64,000 nucleotides of DNA. It comes from Rubritalea tangerina. Its GTDB lineage: Bacteria; Verrucomicrobiota; Verrucomicrobiia; Verrucomicrobiales; Akkermansiaceae. Below the pieces are notes generated by a model, which did no database searches, was not told the origin of the DNA, and saw only the letters and a list, made by a program, of their open reading frames with translations. A program made the position numbers and the translations under genes. The stretch is from NCBI RefSeq assembly GCF_042683245.1, contig NZ_JBHUJB010000020.1:1-64000 (forward strand), in the 5' to 3' direction. Of the stretch, positions 32,871 to 44,102 are shown one piece after another. Every line of letters starts with the position of its first letter. Position 1 is the stretch's first letter.

Positions 32871-33197
32871 CTAATCTGGAATGGGGAGGTTATGCATTCG
32901 AAGAAATGAAAGTTTATCCCAATAGCCTCTTTGGAGGACGATTTTGCTGTGGTGGATGTGGAAGAATGCACAGCCTCTCAAGCCCAGAGGGTCTTTCCAT
33001 TCAAGAATGGCCCAATCACCATCTAGGAAGATATTTTCGATAAGGCAGGTCATCTTCGTTTGGGAGAATTCTGCGGCAAACATTTCGCGGATGGCAATTT
33101 TGCCGACAAATGGGGAGTTGGCAACTTGGTGATTGATTGCATCCTCTGAATAAAAGTTAGAGAGGGCTATGGCATCACCGCGGTTGAAGGTCTCCAC
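32871..33197 (-). CDS. SnoaL/NTF2-like protein, N-terminus uncertain
   Basis: About 108 residues from a GTG start. The sequence (AINHQVANSPFVGK, FLDGDWAILEWKDP, YWDKLSFLRMHNLP) is the SnoaL-like NTF2 fold family. Relatives have about ten more residues. The reading frame is open further up (encoding NKQLIQSW) but holds no ATG, GTG or TTG before an in-frame stop. The gene may start at GTG 33197, use a rare start, or be decayed. It lies directly after purU on the same strand. Function is unknown; members include enzymes and ligand-binding proteins. Confidence 0.65.
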   Translation of the reverse strand: METFNRGDAIALSNFYSEDAINHQVANSPFVGKIAIREMFAAEFSQTKMTCLIENIFLDGDWAILEWKDPLGLRGCAFFHIHHSKIVLQRGYWDKLSFLRMHNLPIPD

Positions 33198-33259
33198 CCA
33201 AGACTGAATGAGCTGTTTGTTATCTAGGGGATGGGAGGGGGGAGTTTTTTGTTATGGGA

Positions 33260-34108
33260 TTAATCCTCGAAGACGATGGCGCGGTTGCCGTCGATAATGG
33301 TGCGGTCGTAGGCGTGGTAGCGGATGCCTCGGGCGAGGGCGATTCGTTCGCAATCACGACCAAGGCGCATGAGGTCTTGGGGGGAATGTGAGTGGAGGAC
33401 GCGTTTGACTTCTTGTTCGATGATGGGGCCTGCGTCGAGATCAGAGGTGACATAGTGGCAGGTGGCACCGATAAGTTTGACGCCACGGTTATAGGCTTGG
33501 CGGTAGGGATTGGCACCGATGAAGGCAGGGAGGAAGGAATGGTGGATGTTGATGAGTTTACCTGAAAATTCCTCGCAGAACCAATTGGGGAGGATTTGCA
33601 TGAAGCGAGCGAGGATGCCGAGTTGGACGTGTTCGTCTCTGAGGATTTTGGCAATGTGTTCGAAGCCGGTATTTTTTAGTTCTCCATCCATTTCGACGTG
33701 GTGGAAGGGAATGCCCTCTTTGTCAGCGATGGTTTTGCAATGGGCGCGGTTGCCAATGATGGAGGTAATCTCGAGTGGGAGGTCATTTTCACTGACTCTC
33801 CAGAGGATTTCATTGAGGCAGTGTGTGGTTTTGGTGACAAGGATGGCAGTGCGGAGCTTGAAGGGAGCTTCCCGGAAGTGCCATTGGGCTTTAAGTGATT
33901 CACCGAGGACGGCGAAGCCTGCGATGAAGGAGGCGAGTTCGACATCGAGGGATGAGGTATCGATTTCTACGCGGGCGAAGAATTTACTATCGAGAGTATT
34001 GGTAAATTGGTTGAACTCGAGGAGGTTGCCATTATGGGAGGCGATATAGCTAGCGATTTTTGCGACGATACCGTGTTGGTCTGGGCAGGAGAGTTTGAGA
34101 ATGAGCAT
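33260..34108 (-). CDS. purU: Formyltetrahydrofolate deformylase
   Basis: A 282-residue enzyme that hydrolyses 10-formyl-THF to THF and formate, balancing one-carbon pools. An N-terminal ACT domain (residues 1-75, ILKLSCPDQHGIVAKIASYI) is followed by a formyltransferase-like catalytic domain with ARFMQILPNWFCEEF, NIHHSFLPAFIGANPYRQA (Asn and His of the catalytic triad) and ATCHYVTSDLDAGPII (catalytic Asp region). Length matches E. coli PurU (280). ATG 34108 gives the conserved start. The downstream SnoaL-like gene may be co-transcribed. Confidence 0.95.
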   Translation of the reverse strand: MLILKLSCPDQHGIVAKIASYIASHNGNLLEFNQFTNTLDSKFFARVEIDTSSLDVELASFIAGFAVLGESLKAQWHFREAPFKLRTAILVTKTTHCLNEILWRVSENDLPLEITSIIGNRAHCKTIADKEGIPFHHVEMDGELKNTGFEHIAKILRDEHVQLGILARFMQILPNWFCEEFSGKLINIHHSFLPAFIGANPYRQAYNRGVKLIGATCHYVTSDLDAGPIIEQEVKRVLHSHSPQDLMRLGRDCERIALARGIRYHAYDRTIIDGNRAIVFED

Positions 34109-34281
34109 GGCAGTGGGATTCTTTTATAGGATGGTAGCAGTGGGTTTGAGAATGTTTAAGTGCGGCAGCATTTCAAGTGTGGAAAGCTGGCAATAGGGTC
34201 AAATGGTCTAGCTTATGGGATGAATATTGACTTTCAATGAGATAGCTTACTAGAGTGGTAGGCTAAAACCCCATAAATGAA

Positions 34282-34950
34282 ATGATGCTATTAAGATCAC
34301 TGACAGGATTGTTATTAGGAAGTGCATGCGCAGGAGCAGCGATTTTGGTCACCCCGACTGGCTTGACGAACTCGAGCGGAGTGTCGGAGTTTTTTCCCGC
34401 TGCCAATTTGATTAATGATTCTGGTTTAAGTGGGGCTGCTGATTTTTCTAATTATACTAGCATCACACATGCCTCGGCTGCGAATACGAATGCTTGGACG
34501 ACAACGAATCCTAATGGAGCTGATGACTATTTTTTGGTAAGCAGCCCTGGGGTGACGCCTGTGTTCGAATTCGATTTAGGTGGAAGCTATGCTCTGACGG
34601 ATTTTGTATTTTGGGGTTATCATTTCAATGCTGCGAATGGGAATGAGGCCCGAGAGTTTTTCTTTGAGTTTTCGACGGATGGCGGCGGCTCGTATACGTC
34701 ATCGACGACTGTGAGTAACAGCTTGAGTGATTTTGCAGTGCAGAATGCGGAGACTTTAAATTTGGGAGGGACATTTTCCGCCAATACGGTGCGGATGACG
34801 ATTCAGGACAATCATTTTGGAGGCAGTGCGAGTGGAGGTGATCGTGTGGGATTAGGGGAGGTAAAATTTGTTGCTATACCAGAGCTGAGTTCTTTTGGGT
34901 TGCTAGTCATTGGTACTGTGGGGGTTTTGGGTTTTAGGAGGCGTGGGTGA
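34282..34950 (+). CDS. PEP-CTERM-like exported protein with discoidin-like body
   Basis: A 222-residue protein. The signal peptide (MMLLRSLTGLLLGSACAGA) leads into a beta-rich body resembling an F5/8-type (discoidin) domain, with VFEFDLGGSYALTDFVFWGY and VRMTIQDNHFGG. The C-terminus IPELSSFGLLVIGTVGVLGF then RRRG has the helix and basic tail of PEP-CTERM, but Pro-Glu-Leu replaces Pro-Glu-Pro. Whether exosortase still accepts it is unknown. The start is ATG 34282 or 34285. The gene is transcribed alone, away from purU, and followed by a terminator. Confidence 0.78.
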   Translation: MMLLRSLTGLLLGSACAGAAILVTPTGLTNSSGVSEFFPAANLINDSGLSGAADFSNYTSITHASAANTNAWTTTNPNGADDYFLVSSPGVTPVFEFDLGGSYALTDFVFWGYHFNAANGNEAREFFFEFSTDGGGSYTSSTTVSNSLSDFAVQNAETLNLGGTFSANTVRMTIQDNHFGGSASGGDRVGLGEVKFVAIPELSSFGLLVIGTVGVLGFRRRG

Positions 34951-35097
34951 AGGCGTGTGCATTTTTTAGGAATCGATGTTTTTTGTCAGGAAATGAAAAA
35001 AATGTATCGATTTTGATAAATACCCAATGAGCCGTCGTATAGGTAGGCATGTGAATTGCTGCGCGTCAGCAAATCTCATGTTTTCATTGTGTAGGAG

Positions 35098-35131
35098 AGG
35101 CCGTCTGGGGGAAACCCTTGGCGGCCTTTTA
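35098..35131 (+). terminator. Probable intrinsic terminator
   Basis: AGGCCG (35098-35103) and GGG pair with CCC and CGGCCT (35122-35127), followed by TTTT. It lies about 150 bp after the PEP-CTERM-like gene. Confidence 0.55.
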
Positions 35132-35148
35132 CGTGGGATGGAGGATTG

Positions 35149-35358
35149 ATACCAAATCGCAGTTCAAAAGAGGCAAATGATAATTTTTTGGGGGGCTTGA
35201 GGCATTGCGTTACGCGAGAGAAGTGTGGATCGGTCTGTTTGTTTATCAATCAGCGCTTTTCTTCAGTTCTCCCGTGCGTACGGGACTTCTTCATCTCGTC
35301 TTGATTTCTGAACAAATTGCAGCCTCATTTGGCACTTTTGAATCACGAAGTGGTATTA
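35149..35358. mobile_element. MITE-like repeat, diverged copy E
   Basis: About 210 bp bounded by ATACCA and TGGTATTA. The terminal inverted repeats (ATACCAAATCGCAGTTCAAA against ATACCACTTCGTGATTCAAA, about 32 bp with 7 mismatches) differ from the other copies, yet the interior (CAGTT-CTCCCG hairpin, then CTTGAT-TTCTG) aligns to copy 56374. The final TTA (35356-35358) is the stop codon of the next minus-strand gene. Confidence 0.7.
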
Positions 35359-36264
35359 GAGTTGGAGGTGGAGGAAGTGTGCATGTGGAATTTTCCGATG
35401 CACTTTGGGGGCGAAGCAGGGGCGTTGGTCGGTCAACTCGAAGCAGAACTTTTGGGGAAGTTTGGTATAGATGGACTTTGGGGCGTCTTGTGCAGATTCG
35501 CCTTTGTAGGCACTTCCTGAGAGAGGTGTGTGGTAGAAGATGGAGCGGAGTCCAAGTTCTTCACGAATAAACTTCAGAGTGGCACTGAGCATGGCTTCAT
35601 CCCAGAAACGACTCAGAGGTTGGATGTGTTTGTTCCAGTATTCCTCAAAGAATTTCACTGGATATTCGGTTCCCCATCGCTTGAAGGTCTGACCGTCTCC
35701 GTGTTTTTTGGCGCTATGGAGGAGGCTTTTTGCTTCACGGATGCGGTCGTTTTGGATTTCCTCGATGAGGACTTCGCCGCTTTCCCAGTCTAGGTCGATA
35801 CGGGCCCAAGCGAGTGTGCGATGGCGGGATCGACTGACAGGGTGGCAGAGCCACTCAAAGGGGTCATTCTCTCGCAGGACGTTGTATTGGTCGAGAAAGC
35901 GAGCATCTGATTCATTGAGGTTGAGCTGGAGGACGAGATTCCAGCATTGTTTGTTTTTACGGGTGGTTTGAATCCATCCATCGAATGAGTCGACAGCAAG
36001 GCGGAAGGTTTCCGCTTCCTCGGGATAGATGAGGTTGATGTCTTGAGGGGCGATAGTTGAGCCTCCGAGTGCACCTAGCCACTGGCGGACTTTCGGTTTT
36101 TGCATGAGTTTGCCGAAGCGTGATTCGCGGAGTTGTTGGATTCTTGTGGGTTGGGTGATTTGGTATTTGAGTAGTTCTATGGCATACCAATCTTTGCCAT
36201 AGGTGTAGAGGCTGCGACCGCTAGGTAAGCAGTCGATCAATTCCTCGAGATCGGATTGTTTCAT
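35356..36264 (-). CDS. Conserved protein of unknown function
   Basis: A 302-residue cytoplasmic-looking protein with no signal peptide. Noticeable blocks are ELIDCLPSGRSLYTYGKDWYA near the start, a strand pair around ARIDLDWESGEVLIEEIQND, and a closing basic/aromatic section. I do not recognise a named family; the pattern suggests a mixed alpha/beta fold. The frame opens at 36318, but the extra residues contain an unlikely Cys-Met stretch, and ATG 36264 (MKQSDLEEL) looks more natural. The stop codon lies at the border of a MITE-like repeat. It is transcribed alone. Confidence 0.65.
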   Translation of the reverse strand: MKQSDLEELIDCLPSGRSLYTYGKDWYAIELLKYQITQPTRIQQLRESRFGKLMQKPKVRQWLGALGGSTIAPQDINLIYPEEAETFRLAVDSFDGWIQTTRKNKQCWNLVLQLNLNESDARFLDQYNVLRENDPFEWLCHPVSRSRHRTLAWARIDLDWESGEVLIEEIQNDRIREAKSLLHSAKKHGDGQTFKRWGTEYPVKFFEEYWNKHIQPLSRFWDEAMLSATLKFIREELGLRSIFYHTPLSGSAYKGESAQDAPKSIYTKLPQKFCFELTDQRPCFAPKVHRKIPHAHFLHLQL

Positions 36265-36611
36265 CTTGTCTGGGGCGCAAACCATGACACGGAGAAAGTG
36301 GTGTGCATACAGGGTCACGACTTTGTAAAAATCATAGCGATTCGAGAGCCAGAGGTTGGCTCACGGAAGAAAACTGCCAATGTTAAGTATCAAGGGCAGT
36401 GGCGGGAATCAGCTATGGACAAGAGGAAGAAGCATGGCTTTAGTCGTTGCGTTCTAAGAGGTAGTGGTAAGTGTTTGGGTGGTGGGTCGTCAAGTCTACT
36501 TTTCTAACATTCTAACAATTTTTGATATGTCGAGAATACGACTTGTCAATGGGGGGCTTTGGTTCATTCAATGCGCGTGTTGTTTTGACACGTAATCGTT
36601 TTATTAGATTT
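36265..36611. other. Intergenic, no gene recognised
   Basis: About 350 bp between two divergently transcribed genes. No tRNA, terminator or convincing small ORF was seen. It should hold promoters in both directions. Confidence 0.5.
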
Positions 36612-37235
36612 ATGAAAAAATTATTGCTTACGAGTGCGATGGGAATGGTCGCATTTTCTGGTGTTCGGGCGAAAGATGCTGAGTGTGTGACTGACGGAAA
36701 GACTGGTTTGTTAGATCAAAATTTTGTGACTCTTTCAGGTGGTTACTTAAAGGGTTTTGAACAACCTTATATGGCTGTGAAATTGGGGTCTGAAGTGGGT
36801 CAATGTGGTAATATTTATCTTCAAGTATTAGGTCTAACTGATGACGAATTTTACGCAGATGGGATTCCAGAAATCAGCGAGGATGTACAGTTGATTACCT
36901 TTGGTGGAGGTTACACCCATTATGTTCCTGTTAGTGATGATGGGGCATTTTTTGCGGGAGCGAGCATGGGGGTTGCATACAACTCATATGATGCAGCATT
37001 TCAGGGGCTAGATCTATTGAAGTTAGAAGGGAACTCATTCTATGCTGATGGGAACATTGGTTATGAGCATTTCCTGACAGATAACCTTATTTTGAGTGTG
37101 TCAGGAAAACTTCTTTGGGTAGGTGACTACAGTGATGGAAGTACTATTAATGAAGAAGGTCTTCCTGCGCATTGGAAGTTTGAGCACAAGGACATCTACT
37201 ATGGTGTTGAAGCTGGTTTGACCTTTATTTTCTAG
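36612..37235 (+). CDS. Outer-membrane beta-barrel-like protein
   Basis: About 207 residues. The signal peptide MKKLLLTSAMGMVAFSGVRA is followed by alternating beta-strand pattern with glycine turns (FVTLSGGYLKGF, LITFGGGYTHYV, FYADGNIGYEHFLTDN) and a C-terminal strand LTFIF ending in Phe, the usual signature for outer-membrane barrel assembly. The size predicts eight strands. Function is unknown. The frame opens at 36522, but the signal peptide fixes the start at 36612, preceded by a T/A-rich leader without Shine-Dalgarno. A strong terminator follows. Confidence 0.75.
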   Translation: MKKLLLTSAMGMVAFSGVRAKDAECVTDGKTGLLDQNFVTLSGGYLKGFEQPYMAVKLGSEVGQCGNIYLQVLGLTDDEFYADGIPEISEDVQLITFGGGYTHYVPVSDDGAFFAGASMGVAYNSYDAAFQGLDLLKLEGNSFYADGNIGYEHFLTDNLILSVSGKLLWVGDYSDGSTINEEGLPAHWKFEHKDIYYGVEAGLTFIF

Positions 37236-37275
37236 GTCTACCTGGACGGCTTTTGGTCGGCCAGATTTACAAGTG

Positions 37276-37306
37276 ACCGCATGGTTTTTACCATGCGGTT
37301 TTTTTA
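37276..37306 (+). terminator. Intrinsic terminator of the outer-membrane protein gene
   Basis: ACCGCATGG (37276-37284) pairs with CCATGCGGT (37291-37299), followed by TTTTTT. Confidence 0.88.
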
Positions 37307-37325
37307 TGGTGTGGTGGGGTAAGAA

Positions 37326-37356
37326 AAAAGCTGCAGTTAGATAAACTGCAGCTTTT
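37326..37356 (-). terminator. Intrinsic terminator of leuS
   Basis: AAAAGCTGCAGTT (37326-37338) pairs with AACTGCAGCTTTT (37344-37356), a 13-bp perfect stem working in either direction, about 20 bp past the leuS stop. Confidence 0.85.
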
Positions 37357-37378
37357 GAGTGAATTATGTTAGGTCGTG

Positions 37379-40192
<2,814 letters not shown>

Positions 40193-40452
40193 GGTATTGG
40201 CGGAGCCGAAGTCATTTTTCAGGAATCAATGGGCATGGGAGCCAGAGTTCTGATACGACTTGCAGCTAGAATTGAAGTTGGTTGTTGGTGGGCGAGGGGC
40301 AGTTTACCACTCGCATGAAATTGATGTAGAGCTGTGTAGCGGATGTGAGGCGTTGGTAAAGAAAAACTGATTTCGCCGATTGCATTTGGATAAATTTTTA
40401 GACATTTCGGGAAACGCGCGGCGCTAGAGGGCATATTTACCTACACGTTACT

Positions 40453-41190
40453 ATGAAACACACACGATCCATCACGATGGGGATGCTCAGTTTTGCTGGG
40501 CTGATTTTACTTCGGCAGCAATGTTTTGCGGAGGCAGCGAGCGGCGAAGCGGAAGCAGCTGCGAGTATCGACTGGGTAAGCGAGTTACAGAAGGGGGGGG
40601 CGACAGGCGTGGCACTTTTTGTTGTGGCAGCAGCGGGTGTGTTGTTTGTGGTGGAGCGTTTGGTAAACATGAGACGCTCGCACATTGTGGGGGAGCAGAG
40701 TGTGGTGGCGCAGGCTGTGGCATTGGCTGAGAGCAAGGATTCAGATCAGGCCAAGGCGTTGTACCAAGAGCATCCATCAAGTTTTACCAAAGTGGTTCAG
40801 CATATGGCCGAGCATCAGGATTTAGAGCCTGCGGAGGTGCTAGAGAGTGCCGCGGATTTGGCGGGACGTGATATTGAGAGCCACCGCCGCAAGATTTATG
40901 GGCTTGGAGTGGTGTCGACCATTGCCCCCTTGCTTGGATTGTTAGGAACGATGGTTGGCATGATTGAAGCTTTTTCAAAGTTTTCTAAGCTCACTGATAG
41001 CAGTGAAGCTGCATTGGTTTTGGGGGATTCGATTGGTAAGGCTTTGATAACAACGGCAGTTGGTTTGATCATAGCGATTCCTTCATTGGCTGCATTCCAT
41101 TACTTTAAAGTACGATTGGGAGCTCTTGCTGATCAGTTGGAGGCTGAGTTAGATGCTGTGCACCGCAAGTGGTTTCGTAAGAACGCATAA
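40453..41190 (+). CDS. exbB: ExbB/TolQ/MotA-family proton channel protein
   Basis: A 245-residue inner-membrane protein with a possible signal sequence (to residue 26) and TM helices at about 50-68, 140-165 and 190-215. The core has VVSTIAPLLGLLGTMVGMIEAF and ALITTAVGLIIAIPSLAAFHYF, which hold the proton-path Thr and Ala of ExbB/TolQ. It forms a pentameric channel coupling proton flow to ExbD movement. It is the first gene of a four-gene operon (exbB, two exbD, a large protein). Upstream is a 260-bp gap shared with leuS on the other strand. Confidence 0.92.
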   Translation: MKHTRSITMGMLSFAGLILLRQQCFAEAASGEAEAAASIDWVSELQKGGATGVALFVVAAAGVLFVVERLVNMRRSHIVGEQSVVAQAVALAESKDSDQAKALYQEHPSSFTKVVQHMAEHQDLEPAEVLESAADLAGRDIESHRRKIYGLGVVSTIAPLLGLLGTMVGMIEAFSKFSKLTDSSEAALVLGDSIGKALITTAVGLIIAIPSLAAFHYFKVRLGALADQLEAELDAVHRKWFRKNA

Positions 41191-41201
41191 GAGTCGGAGT
41201 T

Positions 41202-41693
41202 GTGCGAATCAAAAGAAAAGGGGGGAGTGATGAGGATGGTGTCGAGGTGTCGATGTCTCCTTTGATCGACTGCGTGTTCTTGTTGTTGATCTTCTTTTTG
41301 GTGACGACGATGCTGAAGAAGACGGAACGGAGGATTCCGATCCAGCAGCCGGTCGCTGAGTTAAGTTTGGCGACGCGTGCGCAGAATGACGCTCAGTACA
41401 TTGGGATTACCGAAGAGGGGGCATTGATGCAGCCCAATGGGAGAATGGATGCTTTTGGAAATCGACTCTATGATCCGATTGGAGATTTGAAGCTGCATCT
41501 GCAGCAACTAGCGGCACAAGGTGGACAAGAGAAGCCACTCGTGATTCAAGCTAACAAGAATCTCTATTTTCAGGAGACATTGAAGGTGTTTGATATTTGT
41601 ACGATTCAGGGGTTTAAGAATGTGAAAGTGACGATGGACTCGGACAACTTTCAATCAATCTATCGAAAGGGGGGAGATGAAACTTCGGAATAA
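41202..41693 (+). CDS. exbD: ExbD/TolR-family protein 1
   Basis: A 163-residue protein with one N-terminal TM helix. The essential Asp of ExbD is present in VSMSPLIDCVFLLLIFFLV. A periplasmic domain of about 110 residues follows, ending FKNVKVTMDSDNF. The start is GTG 41202, only 11 bp after the exbB stop. It overlaps the second exbD by 17 bp. Two unequal ExbD copies in one operon suggest a heterodimer around the channel. Confidence 0.92.
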   Translation: MRIKRKGGSDEDGVEVSMSPLIDCVFLLLIFFLVTTMLKKTERRIPIQQPVAELSLATRAQNDAQYIGITEEGALMQPNGRMDAFGNRLYDPIGDLKLHLQQLAAQGGQEKPLVIQANKNLYFQETLKVFDICTIQGFKNVKVTMDSDNFQSIYRKGGDETSE

Positions 41694-42099
41694 GCATGGG
41701 GATGAGGACGAGATTGAGGTGTCGATGTCTCCCTTAATTGATTGTGTCTTTTTGTTACTCATTTTCTTTTTGGTGACGACGATGCTCAAGAAGCCGAGCA
41801 AGGACATTGATGTGAATCTGCCGTATTCTAATGCGGCGGTGGAGATGGAGCCGAATGATGACACGGTGATCGGGATTGATCGTCAGGGGCGGTTTTATTT
41901 TGATGGGGTACGTGTGGGAAGGATGGAGCTGCGCCAGTACCTTAGCGAGATTGCTGCGAGTAATCCCGAGCAAGGGATCCGATTGGACTGTGACCAAAAG
42001 ACAAAAAACATACACGTCTCAGAAGTGTTAGATCTTTGCAATTTTTATCAAATTAACAACGTGGGAGTCCGCACATACGATGAAAGCTACAACCAATAA
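41677..42099 (+). CDS. exbD: ExbD/TolR-family protein 2
   Basis: A 140-residue second ExbD. It has the same SMSPLIDCVFLLLIFFLV TM helix, almost identical to copy 1 including the Asp, and a diverged periplasmic part (FYQINNVGVRTYDESY at the end). It starts inside the end of copy 1 and overlaps the next gene by 20 bp, so translation is coupled throughout. Confidence 0.92.
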   Translation: MKLRNKHGDEDEIEVSMSPLIDCVFLLLIFFLVTTMLKKPSKDIDVNLPYSNAAVEMEPNDDTVIGIDRQGRFYFDGVRVGRMELRQYLSEIAASNPEQGIRLDCDQKTKNIHVSEVLDLCNFYQINNVGVRTYDESYNQ

Positions 42100-44008
42100 G
42101 CAGGACCCAATGGAGCTACGCCAACGCAGGGGGCGCAGGGTAGCAGGAGGGGCGACATTAGCATTGGCGGCGGCACTGGGTGTTACGGCCATAGTGCATC
42201 CGGATTTATTTAGAGCGGAGCTTTCGATGCCAACGGCTGAGGAGCGTGAGAAGGCGAAGCAAGAGCGCAAGAAAAAGAAAGCGCAGAAGCCGAAGCGTAA
42301 GTTGAGCAAGAAAGACATTGAGAGGTTGGCAAAGCATCGGGATGCCAAGGCTCGGAAGCATCTGGTAGAGATATTGGTGCGGCTGGAGAAGCGGATTGTG
42401 ATAGCGGAAGAGAAGGAAGCTGAGACAACGGCTAAATTTAGAAAGAGCGAGGATTTATTTGAATCGCTAGTGGGGTTGATTGGCCAGCACACTGAGAAAG
42501 GCAAGGTGGCTATCAGCGAGGATATTCGGGCATATAACGACATGCGGATGCATGGGCGAGGTGGTTCGTTAGAGGTCGCCAAGGACTTACGTGTGGTATC
42601 ACGTGGGGCGTATGAGATGGAGCGGCTGGGTAAGCAATATGCAGCAAACCCAAGTGAGGCAGGGCTTGAGATGGTAGTAGCGAGAGCGGAAGAGCTCCAA
42701 AAGCAACTCGCTGTGGCTGAGGGGAATGGTGTGATGGTGCGAGCTCAGACTCAACGTTATCTGAGTAGTATTTTGACGAATGCGAAGGCCTTGCGGACAC
42801 AGGATAGAAATCTTGCTGTTCGTGGATTTGCGCAGCCAGAAGACCATCCGTTGAGTCAGCCTGAGCGTCGGGTGTTGAGGAAGTACTTGGCACCCTTAGA
42901 GATGGATCAGCTGCATGCTCTTTCACAGGAGATGGCGAGTCATTATACGAATTTGATGGGAGACGTAGAGGCTGGTGAATTAGCTGAAGCCGCGGATATT
43001 CCCTATCCTGAGGCTCTGGATAAGTTAGCGCATCAAGCGTTTGCGAAGGACAACTTAGAGGAAGGATTGAATCAGGCCATGCCAGAGAATATGGATCAGT
43101 TAGACAACTTCACTGATGCTCTCAATGAGGCTCAAGCGAGTGCTGAGCGGGCGCTGGCGGAATCAGGTGGGCAGGTTCCAGGAAAGCCTGGCGAACCAGG
43201 TGAAGGGGAAGAGGATAGCGAGGGCGAAGGTAAGCCTGGCGAGGGGGAACAGGGTGAGGGACCGTTTGGTAGTGGTGGTGGAAAAGGCACTGAGAACTCG
43301 TCTGAGAGAGGAGGAGCGGATGGACTTGGGCAGCGCAGTAAGGAAGCGGTCTGGAGATCGTTAGCGTTAGAGAGTAGCTTAGCGGCGGCTCAGGACCGGC
43401 TCAAAGAGGTGAGGGTGGATGGCAGGGCTGTGTTAGCGAATGTGCTGCCGGGACGGAGGTTTACGGCTAAGAGTCCGAGAGAAGGTTATGTATTCATTGA
43501 TACCTGGCATATTATTGGGCCATGGGATGCGAGTGTTTCTCGCTACAATGCGGTGGATTTTTCTCGGATTTACCCACCTGAGACAAAGTTAGACTTAGAT
43601 GCGGTATTCACGAGTGGAAAGCGCAAGCGGGTATACGACGACGAACGTGGTTATGCTGGGCGGGGGGAGATGGATGGAAGGTTGACCTGGCAGTTCTATC
43701 AGAGTCCTACGGTGGAGGTGCGCATTCCGCGTGAGCAACTGGCTAACGATGCACTCTATTTTGCGTACACTGAGGTGTTTTTTGAGCAAGAGACGGAGAT
43801 GTACATGGCGTTTGCCTCTGATGATGCTGCTAGGATCCGGGTGAATGGTGAGATTGTGTTTCAGGACACGGGGTTATCGCCCTATGTGATTGCCGAGCAG
43901 GTTCGGAAGGTGCGGTTCAAGCGAGGCATCAACAAGGTGTTAGTACGTTTGGTCAATGGTCCTGGGCCTTGTCGATTCTCGCTCTTACTGACACCGGGCA
44001 ACGAGTAA
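42080..44008 (+). CDS. Large membrane-anchored protein linked to ExbBDD (function unknown)
   Basis: A 642-residue protein. A basic N-terminus (LRQRRGRRV) precedes one TM helix (about 22-42). A highly charged Lys/Arg/Glu-rich coiled-coil region (52-130) and a helical region follow to about 360. A Gly/Glu/Pro linker (about 362-417) leads to a C-terminal beta-sandwich (about 465-640) with IDTWHIIGPWDAS and FASDDAARIRVNGEIVFQDTG, which recalls PA14 or sugar-binding modules. It starts within exbD2 (20-bp overlap), so it is likely a partner of the ExbBDD channel, perhaps in place of TonB, although it has no TonB C-terminal domain. Topology supports that only loosely. Confidence 0.8.
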   Translation: MKATTNKQDPMELRQRRGRRVAGGATLALAAALGVTAIVHPDLFRAELSMPTAEEREKAKQERKKKKAQKPKRKLSKKDIERLAKHRDAKARKHLVEILVRLEKRIVIAEEKEAETTAKFRKSEDLFESLVGLIGQHTEKGKVAISEDIRAYNDMRMHGRGGSLEVAKDLRVVSRGAYEMERLGKQYAANPSEAGLEMVVARAEELQKQLAVAEGNGVMVRAQTQRYLSSILTNAKALRTQDRNLAVRGFAQPEDHPLSQPERRVLRKYLAPLEMDQLHALSQEMASHYTNLMGDVEAGELAEAADIPYPEALDKLAHQAFAKDNLEEGLNQAMPENMDQLDNFTDALNEAQASAERALAESGGQVPGKPGEPGEGEEDSEGEGKPGEGEQGEGPFGSGGGKGTENSSERGGADGLGQRSKEAVWRSLALESSLAAAQDRLKEVRVDGRAVLANVLPGRRFTAKSPREGYVFIDTWHIIGPWDASVSRYNAVDFSRIYPPETKLDLDAVFTSGKRKRVYDDERGYAGRGEMDGRLTWQFYQSPTVEVRIPREQLANDALYFAYTEVFFEQETEMYMAFASDDAARIRVNGEIVFQDTGLSPYVIAEQVRKVRFKRGINKVLVRLVNGPGPCRFSLLLTPGNE

Positions 44009-44043
44009 CATTACCGTTCAGAGGGGGCAGTGGTTTGTGAATG

Positions 44044-44078
44044 AAGGCTGGGTGATGTGTGGGTCAACCAGCCTTTTT
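44044..44078 (+). terminator. Intrinsic terminator of the exbBDD operon
   Basis: AAGGCTGG (44044-44051) pairs with CCAGCCTT (44068-44075), followed by TTTC. The loop is long (16 nt). Confidence 0.7.
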
Positions 44079-44102
44079 CTCTAGGAGTTGGGCTGCAGGG
44101 CG

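Noticed and set aside
35205..35570. Plus-strand ORF inside the MITE-like copy at 35149
   Set aside because: It spans the repeat and the 3' end of a minus-strand gene, with repeat-derived sequence; no transposase-like motif.
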